A DNA stretch of 64,000 bases from Nitrospira sp. KM1 (lineage in GTDB: Bacteria; Nitrospirota; Nitrospiria; Nitrospirales; Nitrospiraceae), in assembly GCF_011405515.1 (NCBI RefSeq), contig NZ_AP022671.1, positions 4,445,224-4,509,223 of the forward strand, given 5' to 3'. The translations under genes were made by a program, and so were the position numbers. Below, piece after piece: positions 43,482-52,874 of the stretch (its first letter is position 1; every line of letters begins with the position of its first letter). The notes beneath the pieces were generated by a model. It made no database searches, was not told the DNA's origin, and worked only from the letters and a program-made list of their open reading frames with translations.

Positions 43482-45239
43482 CCCAGGCAGATATTCCCGG
43501 TACTTCTTCCAGCGTCCGACAGATTTTGTATAGATCGGCTGGCGTACCTGCCAGCGGCTGGGTGTCTGGACAGCTCGATCATTTTGGTGGAAGTTAAGGC
43601 ATCGCTCGTCCCAGGGGACCTTGAGAAATTCCAGCAGCCGTTTGGCCTGACCATCTAAATCGCTCACCACGTCTTCGTACTGCACATCCAGAATCGGAAG
43701 CGGGAGCACATCATGCCAGTGCGCCATGAGTTGGCGCTCCTGGGAGATAAAGAACGCCAGATCGTCGAAGTCAGTGGCGTAGCGCTGGTCGGCGTTGAAG
43801 TTCTCCATCCAGATCGAGAGCGCATTGTCGCGCGCATCGCGGCGGCAGTGGATCACGCGGGCATTGGGAAACAATAGCGCGGCAAAGGCCAAGTGAAAAT
43901 AGTTCAGCGGCTGCTTGTCGCTGATGCGTGGGCAGTCCGGTGAAGCATTGCGGCGAAGCGCCTGAAGATACTCCTGTGCTAGCCCCCGGCTGGCCATCTC
44001 ATCGTGTAAGACGGCGGCGGCTTGCCAGGGCGATTTCTTGCCCCCTGCCGTCGATTGCACGGCCAGGCGTGCAAGGTCGGGCAATTCTCCGGCTCCGTGC
44101 ATGAACGGATGGGCGGAGAGAATCTGTTCAATGAGTGTCGTGCCTGATCTGGGAAGTCCGACAATGAACACCGGCTGATCCGTGCCGATGCCGAACCGCC
44201 GTCGTTCGGAGAAAAAATCAGCCGTGTATGTGTGAATGATCCCGTCGATGCGCGTCTGCAGCGTTGCACGGTTCAATGGTCCTGTCTTTCGTCGGCGGGC
44301 CGCATTAGCAGTCAGGCTTGCTTGCGCCGCTTCAGCATACTGGCCGCGCCGGTCATAATACTTCGCGAGACCGTAGCCCACGAGAGCTTTGGCTTCATCC
44401 GGAGTTTCGTGGCGCCCAAGCGCCTGGTGCGCATGAGTGACCCAAGAAGCTGCCTCCGTCTCATCCTTCACCAAGCTGAGGTATTGGCCTAATGCCAGCC
44501 CATGGCCGGGCTCCCGCTGTAGTATGTTGAGATAACACGTGGGAGCCAGTTCGCCGTGGCCTAAGTCCTCCATTGCGTGGCCTAAACCGAACCAAGCGTC
44601 GAGATCATCTGGATTGCCAGTGAGCGACGAGCGGAACAAGGCTTCAGCATCGCCGACCTGGCCGCGATCGGAGAGTTCCTGCGCCAGACGATTGCGAGCC
44701 CGTGAGGAATCCGGGGCATGGGCTGCGGCCCGCTCGAAGCACCATAGGGCTTCATCGAGTTGGCCGTCTTCGATCAACAGGCTGCCAATCGCGAGATACG
44801 TCTCGTCGCGCATGGGATCGATTGCAAGCGCTCGTTGCAGGCAGGACAGCGCACGTTCCTGTTCGCCCATCTGTTTGAGGGCCGCGCCCAGATTATGCCA
44901 ACCGTCGGCATAGTTGACATCGAGACCCACTGCCTGACGAAAGCAGCGCACGGCGGCTAGCCAGTCACGAGAGAGAACCCAGACACGGCCGAGATCCGAC
45001 CAAGTGCGCGGATCGTTTGGGGCCAATTCGGTGGCGCGTCGTGCGGCGGTGCGAGCGGCATCGAACTCACCCTGTCGGGCATACAGCTGGCCGAGATAGC
45101 GGTGCGCGTCCGGATCTTTAGGGGCAACGGCTAGCCGCTCGGCGCAGAGGCGGAGAGCGTTCCCGACATCTTCAATTGCCAGCGCGGCATTGATAGCGTT
45201 CAGCAACGAGGAATGTTCTGTTGAAGGGCCTTGAATCAA
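43440..45239 (-). CDS. Unit B: TPR-repeat sulfotransferase
   Basis: A 599-residue protein with no signal peptide. Residues ~10-290 are 7-8 TPR repeats (YLGQLYARQGEFDAARTAAR, WHNLGAALKQMGEQERALSC). The C-terminal part is a PAPS-dependent sulfotransferase (Sulfotransfer_3-like): 5'-phosphosulfate loop FIVGLPRSGTTLIEQILSAH (358-377), HGAGELPDLARL (381-392, with the probable catalytic Glu) and the 3'-phosphate motif RVIHCRRDARDNALS (461-475). The P-R-S-G-T-T-L pattern resembles tyrosylprotein sulfotransferases. It follows the receptor by 42 bp, so expression is tied to the receptor promoter. Substrate is unknown; it could be a protein, peptide or secondary metabolite. Confidence 0.9.
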   Translation of the reverse strand: MIQGPSTEHSSLLNAINAALAIEDVGNALRLCAERLAVAPKDPDAHRYLGQLYARQGEFDAARTAARRATELAPNDPRTWSDLGRVWVLSRDWLAAVRCFRQAVGLDVNYADGWHNLGAALKQMGEQERALSCLQRALAIDPMRDETYLAIGSLLIEDGQLDEALWCFERAAAHAPDSSRARNRLAQELSDRGQVGDAEALFRSSLTGNPDDLDAWFGLGHAMEDLGHGELAPTCYLNILQREPGHGLALGQYLSLVKDETEAASWVTHAHQALGRHETPDEAKALVGYGLAKYYDRRGQYAEAAQASLTANAARRRKTGPLNRATLQTRIDGIIHTYTADFFSERRRFGIGTDQPVFIVGLPRSGTTLIEQILSAHPFMHGAGELPDLARLAVQSTAGGKKSPWQAAAVLHDEMASRGLAQEYLQALRRNASPDCPRISDKQPLNYFHLAFAALLFPNARVIHCRRDARDNALSIWMENFNADQRYATDFDDLAFFISQERQLMAHWHDVLPLPILDVQYEDVVSDLDGQAKRLLEFLKVPWDERCLNFHQNDRAVQTPSRWQVRQPIYTKSVGRWKKYREYLPGLETAFSNRGHDGV

Positions 45240-45281
45240 GGCATTCTCTCTTGTCGGATCATAGGAAGAGATGCGCTCTGT

Positions 45282-47966
45282 CTAAAATGTCATCCGCACC
45301 ATGCCGATCACATGCCGGGGCGCGCCGAACTGGTTAAAGCCGGCATAGCGATTCGGCCCCTCGACATAGCCTGCATTGGCGATGTTGTTAAAGTTCAACT
45401 GCAAGCTGAGCCACTCGAGTGGTGCATAGATGGCAAATAGGTCGGCGCGGGTATACCCCTCGTAAGTTTGATTCTGAAATGGGACAAAAGAATTAACTTG
45501 ACTCCGGTAGTACACGACAGCGCCGAGCTTGAGCCCTTTCGCAAATAGCTCGGTGAAATCATAGCTGCCGAAGGCGCTGACGGTGTGGTGTGGGGCATTT
45601 AAGGCGTTCGCGCCCACCACTCCAGGAATGAGGCTCTCCGTAATTTTCGTATCCAGGTAGGTGTAGGCAAGGTTGACTTGGAGTTGCGGAAGAAGCGCCC
45701 CGCGGGCCTCGAACTCAAACCCTTGATTGCGCTGGCTCTGACCGCCGATGGAAAAACCTGAATTGGGAGGAAACGCCGGATCTGGAGTGGCGACGTTGTC
45801 CAGCAACGTGCGGAAGACGGCGGCGGTCACCATGAGCCGTTTCCCCAGCGGCTCCCACTTGCTCCCGATCTCGACTGTCTGACCGGTGATCGGATCCAAG
45901 AGGGATCCGTCTGCCGTGACCGCGAAGTTCGGCTGGATGCTTTCTCCGTAGGAGGCATAGAGATTGAGCCCTTCGACGAGTCGTTGGGACAGACCGATCT
46001 GCGGGGTGAGACGGCTCACATTGAGACCGTCATGGGTTCCATCTTGGTTGAAGGATGTCTGGGTAATCCAATTTCCACGCAGAGCCGCCATCACCGTTGT
46101 GCCCGCGAAGGGCCGGAGCAGTCCCTGCAGGTAGGCGCCGGTTTGCTGGAAGCGCAAGTTATTTGAGCTAGCCGCTACCGCATTATTCGGATAATCTGGT
46201 GGAAACGGTAGATTCACCTCGGGGTTGGCGATATTTCCAGTACCCAGGAATACAAAGCCCGGCCTCTGGCGGGTTTGGTTTCCGAGCGAATAATCCATGC
46301 CTGCGGCTACGGAACTCATGTTCCCCAAGAGGGAGAAGTCTTTGATCAGGTTGACTTCCCCAGCCCAAGATTCCCGGCGAGAGGTGGCGGCATTGGCATA
46401 GATGCCGAAATTGCCGTTCGGCCCGATGCCGCCCGTATACTGGTAACCATAGACATACGAATGATTTATTTCGTCGTGGCTGTATTGACCCTTGGCTCTT
46501 AATCGAAATCCCTGTGCAAATTTCTTCTCGGCCTCGATATGGGCGCTCTGGTAATTCTGTTTGAGCTTGTTGTCGGGGCCCAGCAAACTGTCTTTGATAC
46601 CGGCCGGAATCTGCCCAAAAATATTCGTCGGAGTGCCATAGTTACCCTTGCCTGTCAAATGCTGGATGTTGCCGGTCGCGGTGACAGTGAAACCATTGTC
46701 CGTGGCTAACCGGACGGAAGGCAGGAACGAAAACCGCTGATTACCAGTATTGTTGAAGAATTGTGGATCCTGATTCTGAACGAATACGAAGCGGCCAGCC
46801 AATTGGGGGATTGTCGGTATTGTGCCGTTGGCGTCCAGCGTAGTGCGGTAGCCTCCATATGAGGTGCCGCCGGCCTCGGCCACTACGAAATTTTCATTTA
46901 GTGGCGCCTTCAAGAGTCGGTTGACAAAGCCGCCTGCGGCGACCAGGCCGCTCGTAAAGGATGCCGCGCCCTTAATGACCTCGATGCGTTCGTACAGGTT
47001 CGGATCGGCGATGTAGTTGTTGAAAGCCGCCAAGCCATTGTCCCTTATAAAACCAGGAGTATTAGGAGATGTTGAGAACCCTCGGAGGACATAGTCGTCA
47101 TTATTAAAAGAAGACTGAGACGCTTTCGTGAAACCAGCGACTCCCTCTAAAGCCTCATTTTGTGTGACGGCGCGACGCTCACGCATGCTGTCTCTCGTCA
47201 CGACACTTATGGACTGCGGCAGCTCCTGAATCTCCGCTGGAAAGCGCAGGACGGCTTCCGATGACACTTCGGCCATATAGCCGTCGGGTGCATCGACGAC
47301 CGGCCGCTCTTTGACATCCTTGACGAGAATCTCAGGCACCAGTACCGGTTTGCCCGTCGACGTCTGGGTCGCTTCAGAATTCCCCGCCCGTTGAAGCATC
47401 ACGGTGTTGGCGTCGATGAACCGATAGCCCAGACCGGTGCCCGTCAACAGCGTAGCGAGTGCCTCCTGTGGCGTATACACTCCCTTCACGCCTTGGGTTT
47501 GCACTCCCGCCACCACGTCAGACGTGTAAAAAATTTGCAGGTCCACTTGCTTGGAGAAAGCTTGCAACGCTGACTGCAGGTTCCCCGCCGGAATGTCGAA
47601 GGGCTGCTTCGGTCCACCTTGCACATCTTGCTGTGCTGCGAGCCGCAAGCCGGGCAGAGAGCGCTGCGGCTGCTGATCTCCTCCGAGCGAGCGGCTGCTC
47701 CCGTTGAGCAATCGTGCCCCTGCATGATTACGGGAGGGACTGCCATCTTGAGATGTGGGTTGATCTCCTCGCCAATCCTGAGCCAGCGCCGGGTTGTGCG
47801 CGCTGAGCGCCATGGAGGATAACCCCACCATGATGCCCCAGGCCAGGCTCTGAGGGCGGCATCCGTGGCAGGCCTCGGCAACTTTCTGATACGCCGATTG
47901 CAGATGAACGGTCTCGGGGTGACGATTGGCTTTGGGGAATCGTCGCTTCAACTTGATATGACGCAT
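45282..47966 (-). CDS. Unit B: TonB-dependent siderophore receptor with STN domain
   Basis: An 894-residue receptor starting at ATG 47966 (GGGAGG upstream). Signal peptide with an unusually long N-region (about 40 residues before the hydrophobic core GIMVGLSSMALSAHNPALA). STN domain about 120-190 (FDIPAGNLQSALQAFSKQVD). Plug motifs: VPEILVKDVKERPVVDAPDGY, IQELPQSISVVTRDSMRERRA, DDYVLRGFS, YERIEVIKGAASFTSGLVAAGG. Barrel with a terminal Phe (RHVIGMVRMTF). The three receptors B, C and D are closely related in plug and barrel but differ in predicted surface loops, as expected if each takes a different ligand. Confidence 0.94.
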   Translation of the reverse strand: MRHIKLKRRFPKANRHPETVHLQSAYQKVAEACHGCRPQSLAWGIMVGLSSMALSAHNPALAQDWRGDQPTSQDGSPSRNHAGARLLNGSSRSLGGDQQPQRSLPGLRLAAQQDVQGGPKQPFDIPAGNLQSALQAFSKQVDLQIFYTSDVVAGVQTQGVKGVYTPQEALATLLTGTGLGYRFIDANTVMLQRAGNSEATQTSTGKPVLVPEILVKDVKERPVVDAPDGYMAEVSSEAVLRFPAEIQELPQSISVVTRDSMRERRAVTQNEALEGVAGFTKASQSSFNNDDYVLRGFSTSPNTPGFIRDNGLAAFNNYIADPNLYERIEVIKGAASFTSGLVAAGGFVNRLLKAPLNENFVVAEAGGTSYGGYRTTLDANGTIPTIPQLAGRFVFVQNQDPQFFNNTGNQRFSFLPSVRLATDNGFTVTATGNIQHLTGKGNYGTPTNIFGQIPAGIKDSLLGPDNKLKQNYQSAHIEAEKKFAQGFRLRAKGQYSHDEINHSYVYGYQYTGGIGPNGNFGIYANAATSRRESWAGEVNLIKDFSLLGNMSSVAAGMDYSLGNQTRQRPGFVFLGTGNIANPEVNLPFPPDYPNNAVAASSNNLRFQQTGAYLQGLLRPFAGTTVMAALRGNWITQTSFNQDGTHDGLNVSRLTPQIGLSQRLVEGLNLYASYGESIQPNFAVTADGSLLDPITGQTVEIGSKWEPLGKRLMVTAAVFRTLLDNVATPDPAFPPNSGFSIGGQSQRNQGFEFEARGALLPQLQVNLAYTYLDTKITESLIPGVVGANALNAPHHTVSAFGSYDFTELFAKGLKLGAVVYYRSQVNSFVPFQNQTYEGYTRADLFAIYAPLEWLSLQLNFNNIANAGYVEGPNRYAGFNQFGAPRHVIGMVRMTF

Positions 47967-48018
47967 GGATATTTTCCTCCCGTCCTAATTGATGCAACTC
48001 AGCATCGCTGCTGACTAG

Positions 48019-48040
48019 GACGAATGCCTCTCGCAAAAGC
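48019..48040 (-). promoter_or_regulatory. Candidate ECF promoter before unit B receptor
   Basis: On the - strand GCTTTT, 12 nt, CGTC followed by CTAG. The -10 part fits the other promoters; the -35 part is the weakest of the set. About 53 bp before the receptor start. Confidence 0.4.
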
Positions 48041-48159
48041 GGACCATCAGACAGAAAAAAATTTTATTGGCTGCTTTCGTGATGGATGCGCTGAGGGAGA
48101 ATGTCGGAGAGAACTTGAGCTTGACTATCGGAGCGTGTGGATCGAACTAGGAAAGGCTG

Positions 48160-49206
48160 TTAGGAACGCAACTGGCGATCGAGGATGATGAGGTTGGCGT
48201 TGACGCGATGTGCTTTAATGGCGAGAGCCTCCTCCAGAGCTTGCAGGAAGCTCTCCATGTGGTCGATACGGAACTTGCCATTGACTGGAAGAGTGCGCAG
48301 ATTCGAACTCAGTAATCGCAGTTCTTCGGTTCTGTATCGGCCCCATTCTTTCAGGACCTCTTCGAGCGGAGCATTGTTGAAGACGAGAAGCTGCCTGGTC
48401 CATGCCAAGGCAGTTTCTGCATCGAACGCGTGGACGGAGGACAGCTGACCCGCGGAGGTATACTCCGCGTATTCGCCCTGAGCGAGCCGTTGGAGTTTGC
48501 CGGTGCGAGAGGTGAAAGTCTTCGCATTCGGAATGTCGACTTCGACGACACCCTCCAGCACGGACACCTCAACATGCTCGGGAAACGCGTGGATGAGAAA
48601 CTGAGTGCCGATGTCGCGAATGAGGCCGTTCTTCGCAATCACCGTGAACGGGCGCTGTTCGTCGTGCGAAACCGTAAACAATGCTTCTCCCTGTTGCAGC
48701 GTAACCATGCGCTTGTGTTTTGAGAGTTGCACGGTTAACGCCGAATCCGTGTTCATGACGACAGTGGAGCCGTCCTCCAGACGAAGAGTGTGTTGTTCAC
48801 CTTTGGCCGTACGATAGTGCTGCATCGGAGCCGGCGCTTCCCATATCCACCAGAAGGTGAATGCACAGACTGCCAAGACAATTCCCATGACCGGCGCCCA
48901 TCCATGCCAACCGAGCAGTCTCGGACGCGGAGGATCGAACGGCTGATCACTTCCAACGGCGGCTGCGTGCTGAACGGCTCGCCGACGAGCCTCTGCCCAG
49001 AGCGGTTTGACCTGGTCAATATCGCTCCACACTTTGGCTGCCTCTTCATATTCCTGCCGATGGACCGGATCTTCACGTAACCAGGCTTCGAAGCCTAGGC
49101 GATCGTGGGCATTTGCCTCCTGTGATTCCAGATGCAAACACCAATCGATGGCTTGTTCGCGTATGGAACGCGATGAGGAGCCGCTCTGTTTCTCAGTCAC
49201 ACGCAT
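48160..49206 (-). CDS. Unit B: FecR-family regulator
   Basis: A ~348-residue protein from ATG 49206 (TTG 49233 would add nine residues). DUF4880 domain (EQAIDWCLHLESQEANAHDR, AWLREDPVHRQEYEEAAKVW), one membrane helix (about 105-122, VMGIVLAVCAFTFWWIW), FecR domain (LRLEDGSTVVMNTDSALTVQL, IRDIGTQFLIHAF) and a C-terminal STN-like part (LPVNGKFRIDHMESFLQALE). It is close to FecR A in layout. Together with the STN receptor and sigma B it makes a full cell-surface-signalling system. Confidence 0.9.
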   Translation of the reverse strand: MRVTEKQSGSSSRSIREQAIDWCLHLESQEANAHDRLGFEAWLREDPVHRQEYEEAAKVWSDIDQVKPLWAEARRRAVQHAAAVGSDQPFDPPRPRLLGWHGWAPVMGIVLAVCAFTFWWIWEAPAPMQHYRTAKGEQHTLRLEDGSTVVMNTDSALTVQLSKHKRMVTLQQGEALFTVSHDEQRPFTVIAKNGLIRDIGTQFLIHAFPEHVEVSVLEGVVEVDIPNAKTFTSRTGKLQRLAQGEYAEYTSAGQLSSVHAFDAETALAWTRQLLVFNNAPLEEVLKEWGRYRTEELRLLSSNLRTLPVNGKFRIDHMESFLQALEEALAIKAHRVNANLIILDRQLRS

Positions 49207-49267
49207 GAAGCCATCGTCCTCAAGTCTGCGCAACCGCTGCCATCATAGGATCTCCTTCTACACAGTA

Positions 49268-49290
49268 GACGATTGCCTCCCCGAAAATCC
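49268..49290 (-). promoter_or_regulatory. Candidate ECF promoter before FecR B
   Basis: On the - strand GGATTT, 13 nt, CGTC then TACTGTGTAG. The spacing is one base longer than in units C and D. It is about 60 bp before the FecR start. Confidence 0.5.
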
Positions 49291-49362
49291 GACCTCACCA
49301 TTCCTATTTGAGACAACCCGTCATGCAAACTCATGCCCTCCATGGGCGCCGTGAGTGACCAA

Positions 49363-49899
49363 TCAGGCATCTTGATCCAGCCGGTTTCGGCAATACAGGA
49401 GCGCTTTGCGAAGGTGCTTCTCGACCATGCTACGAGATATTCCTAAGCGCTGTGCGATTTGGCCATTATCCAACTCCTCGAGCTTTCGCAGAATCAGGAC
49501 TTCCCGACAGCGCGGTGGCAGTTCATCGATGGAACGGAGGAGCAGCGCCAAACGTTGTTTATCCGCCACCATGGTTTCGGCAGACGGAGCCTGATAGCGG
49601 AGCAGCTCGTGAAGCGGCTCGGGGCTGAAATAGGTGGACCGAATTTGGTCTTTTCGAAAGAGATCCGTCGCCAGATTTGTAGCAATTCGGTATAGATACG
49701 CGCGTGGATTGTCTATGTGAAACGTCGAGCCGAGAGTTCTGGCACGGAGATAAGTTTCATGAATGATTTCGGAGGCCAGCGAGCCCGAGCGCAGTTTCCT
49801 TGTAAAATGCGAGACCAGCTCACCGTAATACTCTTCGAAGAAATCCGAGAGCTTTATGGATTTGCCTTTGATGGTCAACGATCCGTCCTGCTCGGGCAA
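49363..49899 (-). CDS. Unit B: FecI-like ECF sigma factor
   Basis: A 178-residue ECF sigma factor. Region 2: FFEEYYGELVSHFTRKLRSG (N-terminal helix), ASEIIHETYLRARTL and NPRAYLYRIATNLATDLFRK; region 4: ELPPRCREVLILRKLEELDN and GISRSMVEKHLRKALLYC. It has a short N-terminal extension (MPEQDGSLTIKGKSIKLSD) not seen in the sigma factors of C and D. There is no clear promoter right before it, because the upstream DNA is filled by relics of another unit; the TTGACA/TATAGG promoter at 50221-50250 may serve it. Confidence 0.93.
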   Translation of the reverse strand: MPEQDGSLTIKGKSIKLSDFFEEYYGELVSHFTRKLRSGSLASEIIHETYLRARTLGSTFHIDNPRAYLYRIATNLATDLFRKDQIRSTYFSPEPLHELLRYQAPSAETMVADKQRLALLLRSIDELPPRCREVLILRKLEELDNGQIAQRLGISRSMVEKHLRKALLYCRNRLDQDA

Positions 49900-49919
49900 C
49901 GAGTGCCAGTCTGTAGCAA

Positions 49920-50014
49920 TGCCGCATTGATGGCCGGCTCGGTGATGACGCAGTCGCGGCTTCTGGCGATACGTCCGCTTTGTAACCGTCGCGTGTATCG
50001 ACGACCGGCCGCTC
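49920..50014 (-). pseudogene. Relic of a TonB receptor plug (N-terminal part)
   Basis: The - strand reads ERPVVDTRDGYKADVSPEAA here, which matches receptors B-D (ERPVVDAPDGYMAEVSSEAV, ERQVVDSPDGYKADVSSEAV) at the segment before the plug. It is directly joined, one frame off, to the sigma relic at 50025, so a large deletion removed the FecR gene and the receptor's signal peptide and STN domain. Confidence 0.85.
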
Positions 50015-50024
50015 TCTTGGTTGC

Positions 50025-50153
50025 AGAAATTTCGAGGCAGAGATTATGTGTCATATCTCGAGCGGTGAAGACACACTTGATTCGACGTACCAGAAAGCGA
50101 AACAGGTCTTCATCGTGCCTCAGGAAGAGCTGAGGGGACTCTGTGTGTGACAT
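50025..50153 (-). pseudogene. Relic of an ECF sigma factor N-terminus
   Basis: From ATG 50153 (AAGGAACAG before it) the product starts MSHTESPQLFLRHDEDLFRF then LVRRIKCVFTARDMTH, close to sigma D (MSHTQLSDTFLEHEEDLFRF, LVRRIKCAFTARDMTH). It stops matching after about 43 residues, where receptor DNA begins. It shows that a further complete unit once existed here. Confidence 0.88.
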
Positions 50154-50220
50154 CACCTGTTCCTTCGTAAGGACAAACCAAGAGTATCCATTGCGGCGAG
50201 AGAACGCGCGGCAGGACGGC

Positions 50221-50250
50221 CTATAGCACTTAGTTAAATTTTGTGTCAAT
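50221..50250 (-). promoter_or_regulatory. Promoter of the relic unit (sigma70-like)
   Basis: On the - strand TTGACA, 18 nt, TATAGG, 68 bp before the relic sigma start. Position and sequence match the sigma-gene promoters of units C and D, including a conserved TCGGAAAGTA block (as read on the + strand) upstream. Confidence 0.65.
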
Positions 50251-50708
50251 GGCTGGAGGTCGGAAAGTAAGAAAGCGAGTTGGCCTTAAAAGAACTTCTT
50301 AGTAAGTTGCTCCTGAAGATGATTGAGTCAATCGGAGCTGCTACGAGATGATTGAAACGATTGTATATTTCCTTACTTGAATTGAGATTGAACAAGACTA
50401 CGGTATATTCACGGTCGGCCCCAAAACCGTGACCTAGCCGTAACCGAAACCGTAACCACAAAAACTGATCAGCCGAAACCGCTCCAAACGGGATTGGCTG
50501 AATTTTGTAAGTCAATCTTGGGTGGATAATTCTTTTCCGTGGGAATGATCCAAGCCGCATTGAGCGAGACGACGAGGCAAAGGGGTGGCTGGCGGTCATT
50601 GTCCTGTTTTGGCAGAATTGGCAGCGATAAGTCGACCCTTAGGAGAGGATTGTAGTCTGATACGATTTATCCTCTTCTAGCGGGTTAGGCAGACTGTTTC
50701 GTTGACAT
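50251..50708. other. Non-coding gap between relics
   Basis: About 460 bp, AT-richer than its surroundings, between the relic promoter and the receptor C-terminal relic. I see no gene. It may be the remnant of a lost sulfotransferase and flanking DNA, but I find no trace of that coding sequence. Confidence 0.4.
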
Positions 50709-51012
50709 TCACGCGGGAGGGGTGTGATAGACGGCAAAGAGATCGGCCCTCGTATGACCCTCATATGTCTGATTCTGAGTTGCTCCCGGGAACGATGAAA
50801 CCTGGCTCCGGTAGTAGACCACGGTGCCAAACTTCAACGCTGACCGTGTTGTGAGGAGAATTGAAGGCATTTGCACCCACAATCCAGGAACGGTGCTGCT
50901 GGTGATTTCGGTGTTTAGGTAAGTGTACGCCAGGTTCACTTGCAGTTCCGGAAGGAGCGCACCCGGGGCCTCGAACTCGAAATCCTGGTTGCGCTGGCTC
51001 CGGCCGCTGCTG
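50709..51012 (-). pseudogene. Relic of a TonB receptor C-terminal barrel
   Basis: The - strand gives RSQRNQDFEFEAPGALLPEL, QVNLAYTYLNTEIT, and, after an internal deletion and frameshift (near 50850), LKFGTVVYYRSQVSSFPG then TYEGHTRADLFAVY, matching the last strands of receptors B-D. The end with the terminal Phe is lost. It lies immediately after the unit C sulfotransferase gene. Confidence 0.88.
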
Positions 51013-51020
51013 ATGGGAGA

Positions 51021-52820
51021 TCAGCGGGAGTGCTCCAAACAGGCGAACGCCTGCTCAAGATCCGGTAAATAGGGAGCGTAGGTCTTCCATCGACCGACTG
51101 ATTTCGTATAGATCGGCTGACGTACCTGCCAGCGACTAGGGGTCTGGACAGCCCGGTTGTTTTGGTGAAACTTCAGGCATTCGTCGCTCCAAGGTGCACC
51201 TAGAAAGTCGGTCAGCCGCCGCGCCTGACCTTCCAAATCAGCCACAACGTCCTCGTACTGCACATTGAGAATTGGTAGCGGCAGCACGGCTTGCCAATGC
51301 GCCAGGATCCGACGCTCCTGAGAGATAAAGAATGCCAGATCGTCGAAGTCTGTCGCATAGTGCTGATCGGCATTGAAGTTCTCCATCCAGATCGAGAATG
51401 CATTATCCCGCACGTCCCGTCGGCAGTGGATCACCCGAGCGTTTGGAAAGAGCAGTGCGGCGAAAGCCAGATGAAAGTAATTGAGCGGCTGCTTGTCACT
51501 GATACGCACGCTGTCCGAAGGAGCATTGCGACGGAGCGCTCGCAGATATTCATGAGCCAACAGTCGGCTGGCCATCTCATCCTCTAAGAAGGATGCCGCC
51601 TGCCAAGGCGCTTGCTTCCTGCCACCCATTGATTGAACCACCAGACGGGCGAGATCGGGTAGCTCGCCGGCTCCGTGCATGCGCGGATGAGCGGAGAGGA
51701 TCTGTTCGATGAGTGTGGTACCCGAGCGCGGGAGGCCGACGATGAAGACCGGCTGATCCGTGCCAATGCCCAACCGCCGGCGTTCGGAAAAAAAATCAGT
51801 CGTATAGGTTTGCCTGATTCCATCAACCCTCCGCTGCAAAGCTCGTCGGTCAAGCACTCCCGCTTTGCGCCGGCGAGCCGCGTTCGCTGCGAGTCCCACG
51901 TGAGCGGCGTCAGCATATTGGCCTCGCCGATCGTAATACTTGGCAAGGCCGTAGCCTATGAGGGCTTTGGCTTCCTCTGGTGTTTCGTGATGCGCTACTG
52001 CCTGAATCGCGTGGGTGACCCAGGAGGCTGTCTCGCTGGTGTCATCTTTCACCAAGCTGAGATAGTGTCCTAGCGCCAGCCCATGCCCGCGTTGCCACTT
52101 AAGCACATTGAGATAGCAGAGCGAAGCCAAATCGGCGCGGCCAAGATCTTCCATCGCGTGACCTAGCCCGAACCACGCATCAACATCACTAGGGTTGCCG
52201 TTGAGAGAGGAACGGAACAACTCTGTGGCCTGCACAACTTGGCCGCAGTCGGAGAGTTCCTGCGCCAGCCGATTGCGAGCCCGTGTGGAATCAGGTGCGT
52301 GGGCGGCGGCCCGGTCAAAGCACCAGAGGGCTTCATCGAGCTGACCGTCTTCGATGAGGAGCCCGCCCATTGCCAAATATGTATCGGCGCGAGTGTGCTC
52401 AATCGTAAGCGCCCGTTGCAGGCAGGACAGCGCCCGCTCACGCTCGTCCATCTGTTTGAGGGCGGCGCCTAGATTATGCCAGCCATCGGCGTAGTCGGCA
52501 TCGAGACCTACCGACTGGCGGAAGCAGTGGACGGCGGCTGGCCAATCGTTGGACAGGGCCCACACACGTCCGAGATCGGACCAGGCGCGCGGATCATTCG
52601 GCGTCAGTTCGGTGGCGAGCCTCGCTGCAGAACGAGCTGCTTCAAAGTCGCCCTGCCGAGCATAGATCTGGCCACGATACCGCTGCGCCTCAGCATCGTC
52701 TGGTACGAGTGCAAGCCGCTCGTCGCACAGGCCCAGGGCTGAGGTGGAATCGCCGCGCCCCAGGGCGGCGTTGATCGCATGGAGCAATGTCGGAAGTGTG
52801 TTCGGAGTCTGCTGCGTCAT
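51021..52820 (-). CDS. Unit C: TPR-repeat sulfotransferase
   Basis: A 599-residue paralogue of the unit B enzyme with the same layout: N-terminal TPR repeats (about 10-290, e.g. YRGQIYARQGDFEAARSAAR), 5'-phosphosulfate loop FIVGLPRSGTTLIEQILSAH, HGAGELPDLARL and 3'-phosphate motif RVIHCRRDVRDNAFS. Most differences from B lie in the TPR part and in short surface stretches, while the C-terminal [20 protein letters not shown] is unchanged. It begins 54 bp after the unit C receptor. Cytoplasmic by sequence (no signal peptide), so its substrate is modified before export or is small and internal. Confidence 0.9.
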   Translation of the reverse strand: MTQQTPNTLPTLLHAINAALGRGDSTSALGLCDERLALVPDDAEAQRYRGQIYARQGDFEAARSAARLATELTPNDPRAWSDLGRVWALSNDWPAAVHCFRQSVGLDADYADGWHNLGAALKQMDERERALSCLQRALTIEHTRADTYLAMGGLLIEDGQLDEALWCFDRAAAHAPDSTRARNRLAQELSDCGQVVQATELFRSSLNGNPSDVDAWFGLGHAMEDLGRADLASLCYLNVLKWQRGHGLALGHYLSLVKDDTSETASWVTHAIQAVAHHETPEEAKALIGYGLAKYYDRRGQYADAAHVGLAANAARRRKAGVLDRRALQRRVDGIRQTYTTDFFSERRRLGIGTDQPVFIVGLPRSGTTLIEQILSAHPRMHGAGELPDLARLVVQSMGGRKQAPWQAASFLEDEMASRLLAHEYLRALRRNAPSDSVRISDKQPLNYFHLAFAALLFPNARVIHCRRDVRDNAFSIWMENFNADQHYATDFDDLAFFISQERRILAHWQAVLPLPILNVQYEDVVADLEGQARRLTDFLGAPWSDECLKFHQNNRAVQTPSRWQVRQPIYTKSVGRWKTYAPYLPDLEQAFACLEHSR

Positions 52821-52874
52821 GAGGATCTCATCGGCGTTCAGAAGGCTCTGCTTGGTCCGAGACGTGTATGCCCA

